From Breoghania sp963678585 (lineage in GTDB: Bacteria > Pseudomonadota > Alphaproteobacteria > Rhizobiales > Stappiaceae): a stretch of 64,000 nt of DNA. The stretch covers positions 2,170,001-2,234,000 of the forward strand of contig CAXXGA010000002.1 of NCBI GenBank assembly GCA_963678585.2. The letters run 5' to 3'. Position numbers and translations under genes: made by a program. Positions 25,021-35,327 of this stretch are shown here, piece by piece. Below the pieces are notes generated by a model. That model was given only the letters and a program-made list of their open reading frames with translations. It made no database searches and was not told the origin of the DNA. Position 1 is the stretch's first letter. Each line of letters starts with the position of its first letter.

Positions 25021-25043
25021 TTGAGGGACTGTCGTCCCCTCAA
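25021..25043 (+). other. Hairpin in front of the VWA gene
   Basis: TTGAGGGAC / GTCCCCTCAA can pair with one bulged C and a short loop just upstream of the VWA start (25056). It may end ycjF transcription or shape the 5' leader; it has no T-run. Confidence 0.35.
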
Positions 25044-25055
25044 CAGGGATCAGTC

Positions 25056-26231
25056 ATGTTCGTCCACTTCTTCCAGGAACTGAAATCCGCCGGTCTGCCG
25101 GTCTCGCTTCGCGAATATCTGCTGCTCATGGAAGCCTTGAAGGCGGATCTGGCCCAACGCCGGGTGGAGGATTTCTATTATCTGGCGCGCGCGGCACTGG
25201 TGAAGGACGAATCCAACCTCGACAAGTTCGACCGCGTCTTCGGCAACGTCTTCAAGGGCCTCGACCTGATGAGCGAGGCCGTGGAGGCGGAGATCCCCGA
25301 GGAATGGCTGCGCAAGCTCGCCGAAAAGCACCTCAGCGAAGAGGAAAAGGCCCAGATCGAAGCGCTGGGCGGTTGGGAGAAACTGATGGAGACGCTGAAA
25401 CAGCGTCTTGAGGAACAGAAGGGCCGCCATCAGGGCGGCAACAAGTGGATCGGCACCGCCGGAACCTCGCCCTTCGGCGCCTATGGCTACAACCCGGAAG
25501 GCATCCGCATCGGCCAGAAGGAAAGCCGCCACCGGCGCGCGGTGAAGGTCTGGGACAAGCGCGAGTTCCGCGATCTCGACGACACGGTGGAACTGGGTAC
25601 CCGCAACATCAAGGTCGCGCTGAAACGCCTGCGCCGCTTCGCGCGCTCAGGGGCTGCCGAAGAACTCGACCTCGACAACACCATCCGCGCCACCGCCCAC
25701 CGCGGCTATCTCGACCTGAAGATGCGGCCCGAACGGCGCAACGCGGTCAAGGTGCTGCTGTTCTTCGATATCGGCGGCTCGATGGACGACCATATCCGCG
25801 TCTGCGAGGAGCTGTTTTCAGCCGCGCGGATGGAATTCAAGGTCATGGAGCATTTCTACTTCCACAACTGCCTCTATGAGGGCGTGTGGAAGTCGAACAA
25901 GCGCCGCCACAGCGAGATCACGCCGACATGGGACGTGCTCCACACCTACCCCGCCGACTACAAGGTGATCTTCGTGGGCGATGCCTCCATGAGCCCCTAC
26001 GAGATCGCCTATCCCGGCGGCGCGGTGGAACACTGGAACGCCGAGTCCGGGGAAACCTGGCTGCGCCGCGTGACCGATCTCTATTCCCGCGCCGTCTGGC
26101 TCAATCCAGTGCCGCACAACCACTGGGGCTACACCGAATCCATCCAGATGATCCGCCAGATCATGGAAAACCGGATGTATCCGCTGACGCTGGAGGGCCT
26201 CGACGAGGCCATGAAAGAGTTGGCGCGCTAG
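25056..26231 (+). CDS. CoxE-like VWA-domain protein
   Basis: A 391-residue soluble protein of the CoxE/VWA family. Residues 1-120 form a helical N-domain (FVHFFQELKSAGLPVSLREY). A basic linker follows, then a VWA fold with the MIDAS signature D238-x-G-x-S242 (LLFFDIGGSMDDH). The C-terminal part has RAVWLNPVPHNHWGYTESI. CoxE-type proteins work with MoxR/CoxD ATPases, in Oligotropha in maturation of the CO dehydrogenase metal site. This version is a chromosomal homolog found in many alphaproteobacteria with an unknown client. Partner: the MoxR at 20367. Confidence 0.88.
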   Translation: MFVHFFQELKSAGLPVSLREYLLLMEALKADLAQRRVEDFYYLARAALVKDESNLDKFDRVFGNVFKGLDLMSEAVEAEIPEEWLRKLAEKHLSEEEKAQIEALGGWEKLMETLKQRLEEQKGRHQGGNKWIGTAGTSPFGAYGYNPEGIRIGQKESRHRRAVKVWDKREFRDLDDTVELGTRNIKVALKRLRRFARSGAAEELDLDNTIRATAHRGYLDLKMRPERRNAVKVLLFFDIGGSMDDHIRVCEELFSAARMEFKVMEHFYFHNCLYEGVWKSNKRRHSEITPTWDVLHTYPADYKVIFVGDASMSPYEIAYPGGAVEHWNAESGETWLRRVTDLYSRAVWLNPVPHNHWGYTESIQMIRQIMENRMYPLTLEGLDEAMKELAR

Positions 26232-26292
26232 CGAACTGAAGAGAAGAAGCCGTTGGCTCGCTAGCGAACTTGGACAGAGAAATCGCCCGCCC

Positions 26293-26736
26293 CTAGTCCT
26301 CGTCTTCCACGCCGCCGCGCACCACCAGCACCGAACAATCGGCATGGCGCACGACCTTGGCCGCATTGGAGCCGAGCAGGTAGCTGGAGAAGCTGTCGCC
26401 GTGCGAGGCGATGATGATGAGGTCGGCATTGAAGGCCGCGGCCTCCTCCAGTACCTCGTGATAGACCGCACCTGCGCGCACCGAAATGCTCACCCGGTCC
26501 TTCGGCACATTGAGCGAGTTGGCGATCTCGACAAGCTGCTTGCGCGCGTCGTCGGCGATACGCGCATCGAAATCCGCATCCAGCATTTCCGTGATGACGC
26601 CGCGCACAGGCGAAATGACAGAGACCAGCCGCAGCACCGAGCCGTATTGCGTGGCGTATTGTTCCGCCATCTTCAGCGCGGGATTGGCGAAATTGCTCTC
26701 TGCAGGATCAACGGGAACAAGAATGGAAGTGTACAT
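26293..26736 (-). CDS. Universal stress protein, UspA family
   Basis: A 147-residue single-domain UspA-fold protein from the internal ATG at 26736 (MYTSILVPVDPAES). The ATP-type loop is seen as IIASHGDSFSSYLLGSNA followed by KVVRHADCSVLVV, close to the G-2x-G-9x-G(S/T) motif with the last part GSNAAKVV. It belongs to the ATP-binding group of Usp proteins; the physiological role is unknown. Convergent with the VWA gene. Confidence 0.9.
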   Translation of the reverse strand: MYTSILVPVDPAESNFANPALKMAEQYATQYGSVLRLVSVISPVRGVITEMLDADFDARIADDARKQLVEIANSLNVPKDRVSISVRAGAVYHEVLEEAAAFNADLIIIASHGDSFSSYLLGSNAAKVVRHADCSVLVVRGGVEDED

Positions 26737-26930
26737 GCGCCACCGATATCTGCGCATGGCCATTGCTGCATACGGTACAGCCCCTCAACAACCGCCATGC
26801 TCTTACAACCATGACAGGAATGTACAATCAGCCTTCGTGGTTAACAATGCAGATATCGCTGCATTTCCACTGCCTGCCCGAACGTTCCGCTTGACGCCGA
26901 CCGCCGTGCAGCGCTTCCTCGTTTCCCGGA

Positions 26931-26954
26931 TCGTTCGGGCAATTGCCCGAACGA
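26931..26954. promoter_or_regulatory. Perfect 24-bp palindrome upstream of the GS-like gene
   Basis: The half TCGTTCGGGCAA is followed by its exact complement, making an uninterrupted 24-bp palindrome whose right end is 25 bases before the ATG at 26980. Its position just upstream of the ribosome site suggests an operator for a dimeric repressor. As RNA it would also make a strong stem. The regulator is not known from this window. Confidence 0.6.
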
Positions 26955-26979
26955 CATCCTGACAACGGGAACCCAGCAA

Positions 26980-28359
26980 ATGATTGCCGAAGACCTCGCG
27001 ACCGAAGTTACCTCAACCCCGGAAGAGGCCACGCGCTGGCTTCGCGCCGCACGGATCGACGAGGTGGAATGCATCGTCCCCGACATGAACGGCATCATGC
27101 GGGGCAAGATCATCCCGCGCGAGGACTTCATCCGCCTCATCGAGGACGGATTGCGCCTGCCGGAGTTTCTGTTCTTTCAGGCGGTCACCGGCGACACGGC
27201 GGACGAGAGCATTGTGGTCAATCCGCTGGATCGCGACATCCGCGCCATCCCCGACCTCACCACCATGCGCCTCGTACCCTGGTACGAGGAACCGACCGCG
27301 CAGGTCATCTGCGATTGCGTCTTCATGGACGGCAGCCCGGTCGATTTCGCCCCCCGGCAAGTGCTGCGCCGGGTGCTGGATCTTTACGCGGAAAAGGGCC
27401 TGAAGCCCATCGTCGCGCCCGAGCTTGAATTCTACCTGACCGGCCGCAACGACGACCCGGACATGCCGCTGACCGTGCCGACAGGCCTGTCGGGGCGCAA
27501 GGAATCCGGCCATCAGGCCTATGGCATCGAACATGCCAACGACTACGACCACGTGGTGAACCTGATCTACGACTACTGCGAGATGAGCCGCATCGAGATC
27601 GCCACGATGGCGCATGAGGCGGGCCCTGCGCAGCTTGAGATGAATTTCCGCCACGGCGATCCGATCGAACTGGCCGACCAGACCTTCCTCTTCAAGCGCA
27701 CCGCGCGCCTTGCCGCCCGCCGTCACGACATGGTCGCCACCTTCATGGCCATGCCGCATCAGGACATGCCGGGCTCCGCCACCCACATCCACCAGTCCAT
27801 CGTGCGGCGTTCCGACGGCACCAACATCCTCGTGGACGAGACCGGCACGGACGCGCCGGAACTGCTGCACCTGATCGGCGGATTGCAGAACTATGTGCCC
27901 GCGGCCATGTCGCTGTTCTGCCCGAACGTGAATTCCTACCGCCGCATCCGACTGGAATCCGACGCCCCCATCAACGTCCACTGGGGACGCGACAACCGCA
28001 CCTGCGGCCTGCGCGTGCCGGATTCCCCGCCCGCCGCGCGGCGGGTGGAAAACCGGGTCATCGGCGCCGACAGCAACCCCTATCTCGCCATGGCGGCAAC
28101 GCTGGCCTGCGGGCTTCTGGGCCTTGAGGAAAAGCGGGATCCGGAGCCGATGGTCGAGGTTGACGCCCACACGCTCGGCGTCTCGCTTCCCTGGCACATC
28201 CATCAGGCCCTGTCGGAATTGCAGGAATGCGAACCGCTCAGGAAAGTCCTCGGTCCGCGCTTCGTCGATGCCTATGTGGACGTGAAGAACCTCGAATGGC
28301 AGCTCTACAACAAGGTCATTTCCTCGTGGGAGCGCGAATACTTGCTGTTGAATGTCTGA
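26980..28359 (+). CDS. Glutamine-synthetase-family ligase (gamma-glutamylpolyamine synthetase type)
   Basis: A 459-residue member of the GS superfamily. The metal/Glu motif PELEFYL, the ATP-binding GSATHIHQS (H-x-H) and the C-terminal NPYLAMAATLACG and NRTCGLRVP segments are seen. Its N-terminus (EEATRWLRAARIDEVECIVP, MNGIMRGKIIPREDF) resembles PuuA/GlnT-type proteins, which ligate glutamate to amines such as putrescine, rather than ordinary GlnA. It stands alone, so the amine substrate is inferred only from the family. A perfect 24-bp palindrome lies in its leader. Confidence 0.85.
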   Translation: MIAEDLATEVTSTPEEATRWLRAARIDEVECIVPDMNGIMRGKIIPREDFIRLIEDGLRLPEFLFFQAVTGDTADESIVVNPLDRDIRAIPDLTTMRLVPWYEEPTAQVICDCVFMDGSPVDFAPRQVLRRVLDLYAEKGLKPIVAPELEFYLTGRNDDPDMPLTVPTGLSGRKESGHQAYGIEHANDYDHVVNLIYDYCEMSRIEIATMAHEAGPAQLEMNFRHGDPIELADQTFLFKRTARLAARRHDMVATFMAMPHQDMPGSATHIHQSIVRRSDGTNILVDETGTDAPELLHLIGGLQNYVPAAMSLFCPNVNSYRRIRLESDAPINVHWGRDNRTCGLRVPDSPPAARRVENRVIGADSNPYLAMAATLACGLLGLEEKRDPEPMVEVDAHTLGVSLPWHIHQALSELQECEPLRKVLGPRFVDAYVDVKNLEWQLYNKVISSWEREYLLLNV

Positions 28360-28418
28360 AACACGCCCGGCCCGACCGGAACCGGCCCAGCCAAAACCCG
28401 GCTACAGCCAGATGCAAA

Positions 28419-28448
28419 ACGGGCCCCGGCATCCATGCCGCGGCCCGT
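28419..28448 (-). terminator. Terminator of the ferredoxin gene
   Basis: A 14-bp stem with one C-C mismatch (ACGGGCC / GGCCCGT outer arms), 45 bp after the ferredoxin stop. On the minus strand it is followed by TTTTGC. Confidence 0.6.
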
Positions 28449-28492
28449 GCAAATTCTGGCGATGACGTCGCCGGCTGAAATCCGTTCGCCCG

Positions 28493-28816
28493 TCAGGCCT
28501 GACGTTCGGGGACCTGCACCACCAGCCCGTCAAGCTCGTCGCTGACCTTGATCTGGCAGGAGAGACGCGAGGTCGGGCGAAGCTCGAAAGCGAAATCGAG
28601 CATGTCTTCTTCCATCGGATCGGGAGAGCCGGTCGCCTCGACCCACTCCGGATCGACATAGACATGACAGGTCGCGCAGGCGCAGGCGCCGCCGCACTCA
28701 GCCTCGATGCCGGGAACCATGTTCTTGATGGCGTTTTCCATGACGGTGGTGCCGACGGCGGCGTCTACGGTCTTGCGCTCGCTGCCGTCCGCGCTGACGA
28801 AAGTAATCTTGGGCAT
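28493..28816 (-). CDS. Adrenodoxin-type [2Fe-2S] ferredoxin
   Basis: A 107-residue ferredoxin. The four cluster cysteines are C41, C47, C50 and C87, matching the adrenodoxin/putidaredoxin pattern C-x5-C-x2-C-x36-C; C45 is an extra Cys. ACATCHVYVDPEWV and LSCQIKVSDELDGLVVQVP are typical. Such ferredoxins pass electrons to cytochrome P450s or heme/quinone biosynthesis enzymes or to Fe-S assembly. The partner is not adjacent. Complete, with a terminator at 28419-28448. Confidence 0.93.
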   Translation of the reverse strand: MPKITFVSADGSERKTVDAAVGTTVMENAIKNMVPGIEAECGGACACATCHVYVDPEWVEATGSPDPMEEDMLDFAFELRPTSRLSCQIKVSDELDGLVVQVPERQA

Positions 28817-28921
28817 GAAGCTACGCTGGCCTATTGAATGTGGAAGGTGGGAAGTACTCCCGACATAAGCCCTTCAACGGCCCAGTCAAGTCAAGTGATC
28901 AGTCCCGTCAGACGGCCATTT

Positions 28922-29377
28922 TCAACCTAAGGTCATATCCGCGCCGTCTTCGCCTCCTTTGGCCGCGCTTCCGCTGTCCTCCAGAAATGCCTTGATGAAG
29001 GTGTTGGTCTCGCCCAGCGCTTCTTCCAGATCGCGGGTCAGATCGCGGGCGGCCTGCGAGGGAACCTTGTCGCCCTCCAGCATGGACAGACGCCCGACCG
29101 TCGCCTTCCCGTCGACCTCCAGCCGCTCGGCAAGCTCGGCCACCTGCCAGGCTCCGATCCCGCGGGCGGACCCCTTGAGCGAATGGGCTGCCTCGCTCAT
29201 CTCGCCGGCATCGCCCGCCCGCTTCAGCCTCTCCATCCAGATGGCCGACTGGTTTTCGAACAGCGCAAGAACCTCCTGCTGCAGACCCCGGTCGCCGAAT
29301 GTGTGGCGGGCGAGATGTGCAAGGTCCACCGGCACGCCGTTTTTGCCGGAATCGCTCGAAGCACCTGTTGCAGACAT
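28922..29377 (-). CDS. Hpt (histidine phosphotransfer) domain protein
   Basis: A 151-residue stand-alone Hpt protein of a multistep phosphorelay. The phosphorylated histidine is H65 in EAAHSLKGSARGIGAW, the standard H-x-L-K-G-x2-x2-G motif. Helices around it are DRGLQQEVLALFENQSAIW and RRLEVDGK-like regions. The partner hybrid kinase and response regulator are not nearby. Both neighbours are unrelated. Confidence 0.88.
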   Translation of the reverse strand: MSATGASSDSGKNGVPVDLAHLARHTFGDRGLQQEVLALFENQSAIWMERLKRAGDAGEMSEAAHSLKGSARGIGAWQVAELAERLEVDGKATVGRLSMLEGDKVPSQAARDLTRDLEEALGETNTFIKAFLEDSGSAAKGGEDGADMTLG

Positions 29378-30291
29378 GGAATCCCCCGAATGACGTAGCG
29401 GTCCTGGTCGAGAACACAGCCAGCTTCGCAGCCATCGGGAAAAAACGCGTTAAGAATGAAAGGCGTTTTCCTGTCGGGGAGCCCTGCCGGGGCCAACAAA
29501 ATGAATCTTTGGTTAACGCATCTTCACACTTCCGGAGTCTTCGCATTCTGCAAAGTTTTCCGATGCCCCGTTCGCGCCCCCCGACGGCTCGTGGAAATCA
29601 CTGAAAGAGACAGCCGCAAACCCTTGCAAGTAAGCAAATTTCCGCCCTCGCCGATCGAACCCGGCGGAGCTTCATTCGTTCAAATTTTATATATTATTAC
29701 AGTGCGTTAAACCGCATCCTGTGGGATCGGACAGGTCAGAAACTGCAATCGGGATGCAGGATGCAGCGAGAGACCGCACCGCATTTCCCGCAAGGCCCGC
29801 GACCGGGAAAGAGGTGTCCCGGCTCCCCCCGAACGGCCATTTGAGGCACGGGGAATACGGTCGGGAAAAACCGTCATTTTCAACAATTGCCGTAACGTCG
29901 TTTTCGCCCCTTGCGGGTCCTGTAAGCCCCCTCGCCACCCCAAGATTTCTTGTCGATTTACCCTGTTTGTGTCATTACCGATACTGAGGCGGTCGTATGC
30001 AAAGAAGCTATTGTCGCCACAATGCCTTATTAAGGGTCAGTGTGGTAGCGGCGAGAGCTTGCAGAGGGCGGGGGCACCGGACGGGAACCCGTACTTTGAC
30101 ATGTGCTGAAACATGCGAGCGCGGGATTCGGCCGACCGGGGAGCGTCATGACGACGTCCATTCCGGCCAATCCAGGTAAACCACATGCGCATGGTGTTCG
30201 GCGAAGGCGGTCGCCGGATCCATCGGATATGGCGGCGACAAACGGCAATCTGTCGCCGGCAAGTACAGAGTACCGACAGAGGCGATCTGAC
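29378..30291. other. Intergenic stretch between the Hpt gene and the giant GPR-like gene
   Basis: These 914 bases between divergent genes carry no convincing coding frame. There is a GTTAAC box at about 29512-29517, an AT-rich patch at 29681-29705 that could serve as a promoter, and a loose hairpin TCCGCC...GGCGGA at 29641-29668. In-frame ATGs at 30103, 30148 and 30226 continue into the giant gene but are less well supported than 30292. Confidence 0.5.
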
Positions 30292-32892
30292 ATGGCGGGT
30301 AAATCGCGAAAGTCAACGGATCCGGCAGAGGCGGCCCTTTCGGCCGTCGAAGAGGCGCTGAAGCTCGAATTCGAGAGCGAGAGCGAATCCAAGAAGCCGG
30401 AAGCCGCTGAGAGCGAAAACGGGGACAGCGCAAAGGCCGCAGACGGCGATGCCGTCGATGCGATTGCGGCGGCGGTGAACGCGCGCGAAAAGGAAACTCA
30501 CAGCGCGCCGCGCCGCGGACGTCGCAGCCGTTCCGCGCGCCCGAGCCCGGCCAATGACGACCGCCGCTCGATCGGCAACCTGATCTACGCGCTCCAGCGC
30601 CAGCCCTCCACGGCTCCGGTCTGGATCGCCTTCCTGCTTTCCATCGGCTGGCTCGCCATCGGCGGCGGCATCGTCTGGTCCGCTCTCAGGACCGAGATCG
30701 ACGGCCTGACTTCGCTCAGCCAGATCACCCAGCATCCCGCGCTGATCGTGGCAGCCATCGCGCTTGTCCTGCCGGTCCTGTTCTTCCTCGTACTCGCCAT
30801 CATGATCCGGCGCGCGCAGGAAATGCGCATCGTGGCCCACGGCATGACCGAGGTTGCCCTGCGTCTGGCCGAGCCGGAAGACATCGCCAAGGAATCGGTC
30901 CTGAATGTCGGTCAGGCCATCCGCCGCGAAGTCGCCGCCATGGGCGACGGCATCGAACGCGCAATTGCACGCGCCAGCGAGCTTGAGGTGCTGGTGCACA
31001 ACGAGGTCGCCTCGCTTGAGCGTTCCTACAACGACAACGAACTCAAGATCCGCGCACTGATCGACGATCTGGTCAGCCAGCGCGAGGCCATCACCGCGAA
31101 TGCGGACCGTGTGCGTACCTCCATTTCCGGCGCGCATGAGAGCCTCGCCACGCAGCTTTCCGCCACCGTCGAGCAGATCGACAGCACCGTGGGCGCGGTC
31201 AATTCCCGCCTGACGGAAACCTTCGATTCGCGCACCCTGAACTTCACCAGCACCGTCGACGAGCGCATCGAGGACATGAACGCCTCGCTGGACGCCGCCG
31301 GTCGTTCGCTGGTGGAGAGCCTGTCCGAACGCGGCGAGGATTACGTCAGCCGCCTGACGCACTCCTCCTCCGAGCTTTCGGAAATCCTGAGCCAGCGCGG
31401 CACCGAGATCAACGTGCGCCTGTCGGAGACCGCCGACAGCCTCGTGACCACGCTCATGGATCGCGGCAACGCCATCAGCCGTCTCCTCAACGAGACCGGC
31501 GACAGCGTGTCGGAGACCATCGGCCTGCGCTCTGCGGAAGTGAACGACACGCTGACGCTTGCCGGTTCGACCATCACCGAGGCGTTTGCCCGTCATTCCG
31601 AAGAGCTGACCTCGCGTCTCGACACCACCGGCCGCACCCTCATCGAGAGCCTCGACGAGAAGGTCACCACGCTCGACGACAGCATGCGCTCCAGCGGCGA
31701 AGCGGTCATCGACACGATCACCCATCACGGCAGCGAAGTCGCCGACCACATCGCGACCAAGGGCGCGGAGGTCATCGACACGATCACCAGCCGCACCAGC
31801 GAAGTGGCCGACATCCTTCAGGGCACCGGCGAATCCATCGTCGTGGACCTGTCGCTGCGCGGCGGCGAGATCGCGGCCAAGCTCGACAGCACGGCAAGCC
31901 ACCTCACCGAGACGATCACCGTCAAGGGCGGCGATCTGGCCGAACGTCTGGGCTCGATCGGCGAGCGCATCCACGAATCCATCACCGTGGAAGGCGAAGA
32001 GCTCGACAAGCGCCTGGCCGCCCGCGGCGAGGCCATGGGCGAGCTTATCGCCAGCCATGCAGCGGATTTCGACGCCACCGTCGCCTCCGCGACCACCGAG
32101 ATCAGCGCAGCATTGGGCGAACGCTCCTACGAGCTGGGCCAGCGCCTGTCGGAGACCGGCACCGAGCTTGCCCGCCTGATGAGCGCGCGCGGCGAGGCGA
32201 TCACCGACGAACTGGGCGCCATCGGCGGCCAGATTTCCGAAACCATCGACGTGCGTGCCCGCGTGCTGCATGACAGCCTCGCGAGCCGCCTGGGCGAACT
32301 GGACCACCTCATCAACGAGCGCGGCGGCGAACTGGTCGGGGCCTTCGGCAACCGCACCGGCGAGCTTTCCACCACTCTGGAAGGTCATCTGGGCGCCATG
32401 GACGAGGCGCTGGCCGCCCGCAGCCAGGCGCTCTCCGACAGCCTCAACCAGCACCGCGAAATCATCGACGCCACGCTGGAAGAGCGCACCGGCACCATCA
32501 ACAGCGCGCTGGAGCGTCGCATCGGGGCCATGGACCGCGCCCTGGAAGAGCGCACCGAAACGCTGGACGCCACGCTGGAAAGCCGCGCGCTCTCCATCGA
32601 CGTGACCTTCGACAATCGCGCAGGTGCGCTCAACGAGGCTCTGGAAAACCGCACCAACGCCCTGGCCTCCACGCTGGACGCCAACGCAACGCGCCTCACC
32701 GAGGCGATGGACAACACCTCCACCCGCATCAGCGACACCGTGGAAACCGGCACGTCCCGCCTCGGCGAAACGCTGGACGGCGGTGCCGAGCGCATCACGA
32801 AGACGCCTGGAAGACGGCGGCAACCGCATCGCCGACACCTTCGACGAGAAGACCGCCATCGTCTCCGACGTGCTCAAGCAGCGCGTGGGTGA
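30292..32892 (+). CDS. N-terminal open part of the GPR-like protein
   Basis: The uninterrupted 5' frame of the giant gene: MAGKSRKSTDPAEAALSAV start, acidic region, Arg-rich patch (PRRGRRSRSARPSP), two membrane helices and about 650 residues of helical repeats with a recurring S-x2-E-x3-R/L periodicity. True sequence ends at about 32811; the last 27 residues (KTPGRRRQPHRRH...) are out of frame because of the first frameshift and should not be read as protein. Confidence 0.75.
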   Translation: MAGKSRKSTDPAEAALSAVEEALKLEFESESESKKPEAAESENGDSAKAADGDAVDAIAAAVNAREKETHSAPRRGRRSRSARPSPANDDRRSIGNLIYALQRQPSTAPVWIAFLLSIGWLAIGGGIVWSALRTEIDGLTSLSQITQHPALIVAAIALVLPVLFFLVLAIMIRRAQEMRIVAHGMTEVALRLAEPEDIAKESVLNVGQAIRREVAAMGDGIERAIARASELEVLVHNEVASLERSYNDNELKIRALIDDLVSQREAITANADRVRTSISGAHESLATQLSATVEQIDSTVGAVNSRLTETFDSRTLNFTSTVDERIEDMNASLDAAGRSLVESLSERGEDYVSRLTHSSSELSEILSQRGTEINVRLSETADSLVTTLMDRGNAISRLLNETGDSVSETIGLRSAEVNDTLTLAGSTITEAFARHSEELTSRLDTTGRTLIESLDEKVTTLDDSMRSSGEAVIDTITHHGSEVADHIATKGAEVIDTITSRTSEVADILQGTGESIVVDLSLRGGEIAAKLDSTASHLTETITVKGGDLAERLGSIGERIHESITVEGEELDKRLAARGEAMGELIASHAADFDATVASATTEISAALGERSYELGQRLSETGTELARLMSARGEAITDELGAIGGQISETIDVRARVLHDSLASRLGELDHLINERGGELVGAFGNRTGELSTTLEGHLGAMDEALAARSQALSDSLNQHREIIDATLEERTGTINSALERRIGAMDRALEERTETLDATLESRALSIDVTFDNRAGALNEALENRTNALASTLDANATRLTEAMDNTSTRISDTVETGTSRLGETLDGGAERITKTPGRRRQPHRRHLRREDRHRLRRAQAARG

Positions 32893-35327
32893 GGCCGGCG
32901 CGGATCTCGACCGCCGCACCGACGAGATCGCCCGTCAGCTCGACGAGCGCTCGCAGGCCATCGGCGAGACCATGCGCGAGAAGCTGGAAGCCTTCGACAA
33001 CACCGTGGGCGAACGCATCGACGGGGCTGCAAGCCACATCGACCAGCGTTCCGATCAGCTTGTCGAAACCATGACCAACTCGATCACGCGCGTGGACGAG
33101 GTGCTCGACACCCGCGCCCGCCAGATCAGCGAAACCCTGATCGCCCGCACCCGCGAGATCGCAGGCGCCTTCGTCGTCGGCCAGAACGAGATGACCGACG
33201 CGCTGAACAGCCGTCTGGAAGAGGTGAGCCAGGTGCTCTCCCGCCAGACCCAGCAGCTCACCGAAACACTTTCGGAGCGCATTGCCGAGATCAATGTCTC
33301 GCTCGGCTCCAAGGTGTTCGAGGTTGCCGAAACGCTGGATGGACGCGCCGGCGAGATCGAGCGCATCCTCAACGAGCGCCTTTCCGCCATCACCGGCTCG
33401 CTGGCCGAGGAGAGCGAGAAGGCAAGCACCGTGGTCACCGAGGCCATGAACCGCGCCTCCTCCGTCATGGAGGGCGAGAGCGGCCGCGTGCGCGATCTGG
33501 TCCTGCAGGCCGTCGAACAGGCAGGCCGGTCCATGAACGCAGAAAGCGAGAAGGCCCGCACGCTCTACACCGCGACGCTCGCCGAGCTTGGCGGCGCGCT
33601 GTCGGGCGAAAGCGAGCAGGTCCGCGAGACCATGGCCCGCACGGTGGCCGAGGTTTCCGGCTCGCTCAACGCCGAAAGCGAACACGCCCGCATCATTCTG
33701 GAAGGCATCACGCAGCAGCTTCAGCAGCTTGTCTCCGGTGAGGCCGAAGGGCTGCGCGAGCGCGTCACCATGGCCGTCAGCGAGGCGACCCGCGTTCTGG
33801 CCGACCGCGGCCGCAGCGTGACCGACGCCCTCAAGTCGCAGGCCCACAGCTTCAATGAAGCCCTGTCGGCGCGTTCCGAAGAGCTTTCCACCCTGCTGGG
33901 GCACGGACGGCAACGAGCTTCTGAACGCCATCGAGCAGCGTTCCAACGACCTGACCGGTCGCATGGGCGAGGTTCACACCGCCATCCTCGACGCGATCAC
34001 CGTCAAGGGCCGCGACGTTTCCGAAGCCATCGCCCGTCAGGGTCTGGAAACGACGCGCACCATGACCGCGACCGGCGAGGAGATCGCCAATGCGATCGAG
34101 GCCCGCTCGCGCGACGCCGTCTCGCTTCTGGGCACCACGAACGACCGCGTTCAGGCCGAGATCGCCGGCATTCTGGACCGTCTCAACCAGTCCAACGCCG
34201 GTCTCAACGAGGTGCTCAACCACGCGGGCGGACAACCTCAACGAGATCGAGACCAAGCTTACCCAGCGCGCCGGCGAGTTCCGCTCCGCGGTGGACCGCG
34301 CGGTCAACGACACCAACGAGTCGACCGCAATCATCGGCGATCAGGTGGCGGCGCTGCGCACGGTTTCCGGCGCAATGCTCACCCGACATCACCGATCTGG
34401 CCGACCGCTTCGAAAAGCAGAGCCTGTCGAACACTTCCGCCGCCCGGCACCTCGACGACACGCAGCGCACCGTTTCCAGACGGTGAGCGATCAGGCGTCC
34501 ACCATGGAGAACGCGGCGGGAAAGCCTCGTCACCAAGACCGACGCCGTCGACAAGCTGATGCAGAACTTCGCACAGCTTCTCGCCGGAACGTTGTCGAGC
34601 GCCGACGACAAGGCCCGCGCCGTGGTCAACCTGCTCGGCCGCACCGCGGACACCGCGACCCAGACGCTGCACGAACAGCTCACCTCGCTCGAGGCGACCG
34701 CTTCCGCCCACGGCGAAAAGGCCCGCGACGCCGTTCGCTCCGCCCAGAGCCAGCTCATGGACCGAGGTCGGGCGCACGGTCCGGCGAGGCGTCCGAGCGC
34801 TTCAACGAAGCGACCTCGCGCATTGCGTGACGTTGCCCGCGAAGTCCAGCGCGAACTGGAAGCTACCCGCGCCGACCTGAAGCGCGGCGTGCTCGACCTG
34901 CCGGAAGAGACGCAGGAATCCACCGCCGCCATGCGCAAGGTGGTTTCCGAGCAGATCCGGGCGCTCAACGAACTGTCCGAGATCGTCTCGCGCCAGTCCA
35001 ACACGCTCGACGTCTCCATACCGCAGGCCCGTCAGGCTCAGGCCGCGACCCCCCGGCTCCTGCCCCCGACGCCGGCCCCGGCCCCCGCGCAGACACGCGC
35101 AGCACCGCAGACCCGCGCCCCGCAGCGCAACGCACCGCAGGCCGCGCAGCCGAAGGCCCCCGAACCTGCGCCCCCGGCGTGCGGAACCTGCGCCTCAGCA
35201 ACCCGCGCAGCCTCAGCAGCGTGCCCCGCAAGCCCGTCCTGCCCAGCAGCGTCCTGCCCAGCAGCGGCCCGCACAGCAGCAACCCGCACAGCCGCGGCAG
35301 ACAGCCGCCGTACAGTCGCAAGGCTGG

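Noticed and set aside
30313..32919. An 868-codon open frame on the minus strand opposite the GPR-like gene
   Set aside because: It is a mirror of strongly biased, repetitive GC-rich coding on the plus strand; it has no ribosome site and no recognisable protein features.
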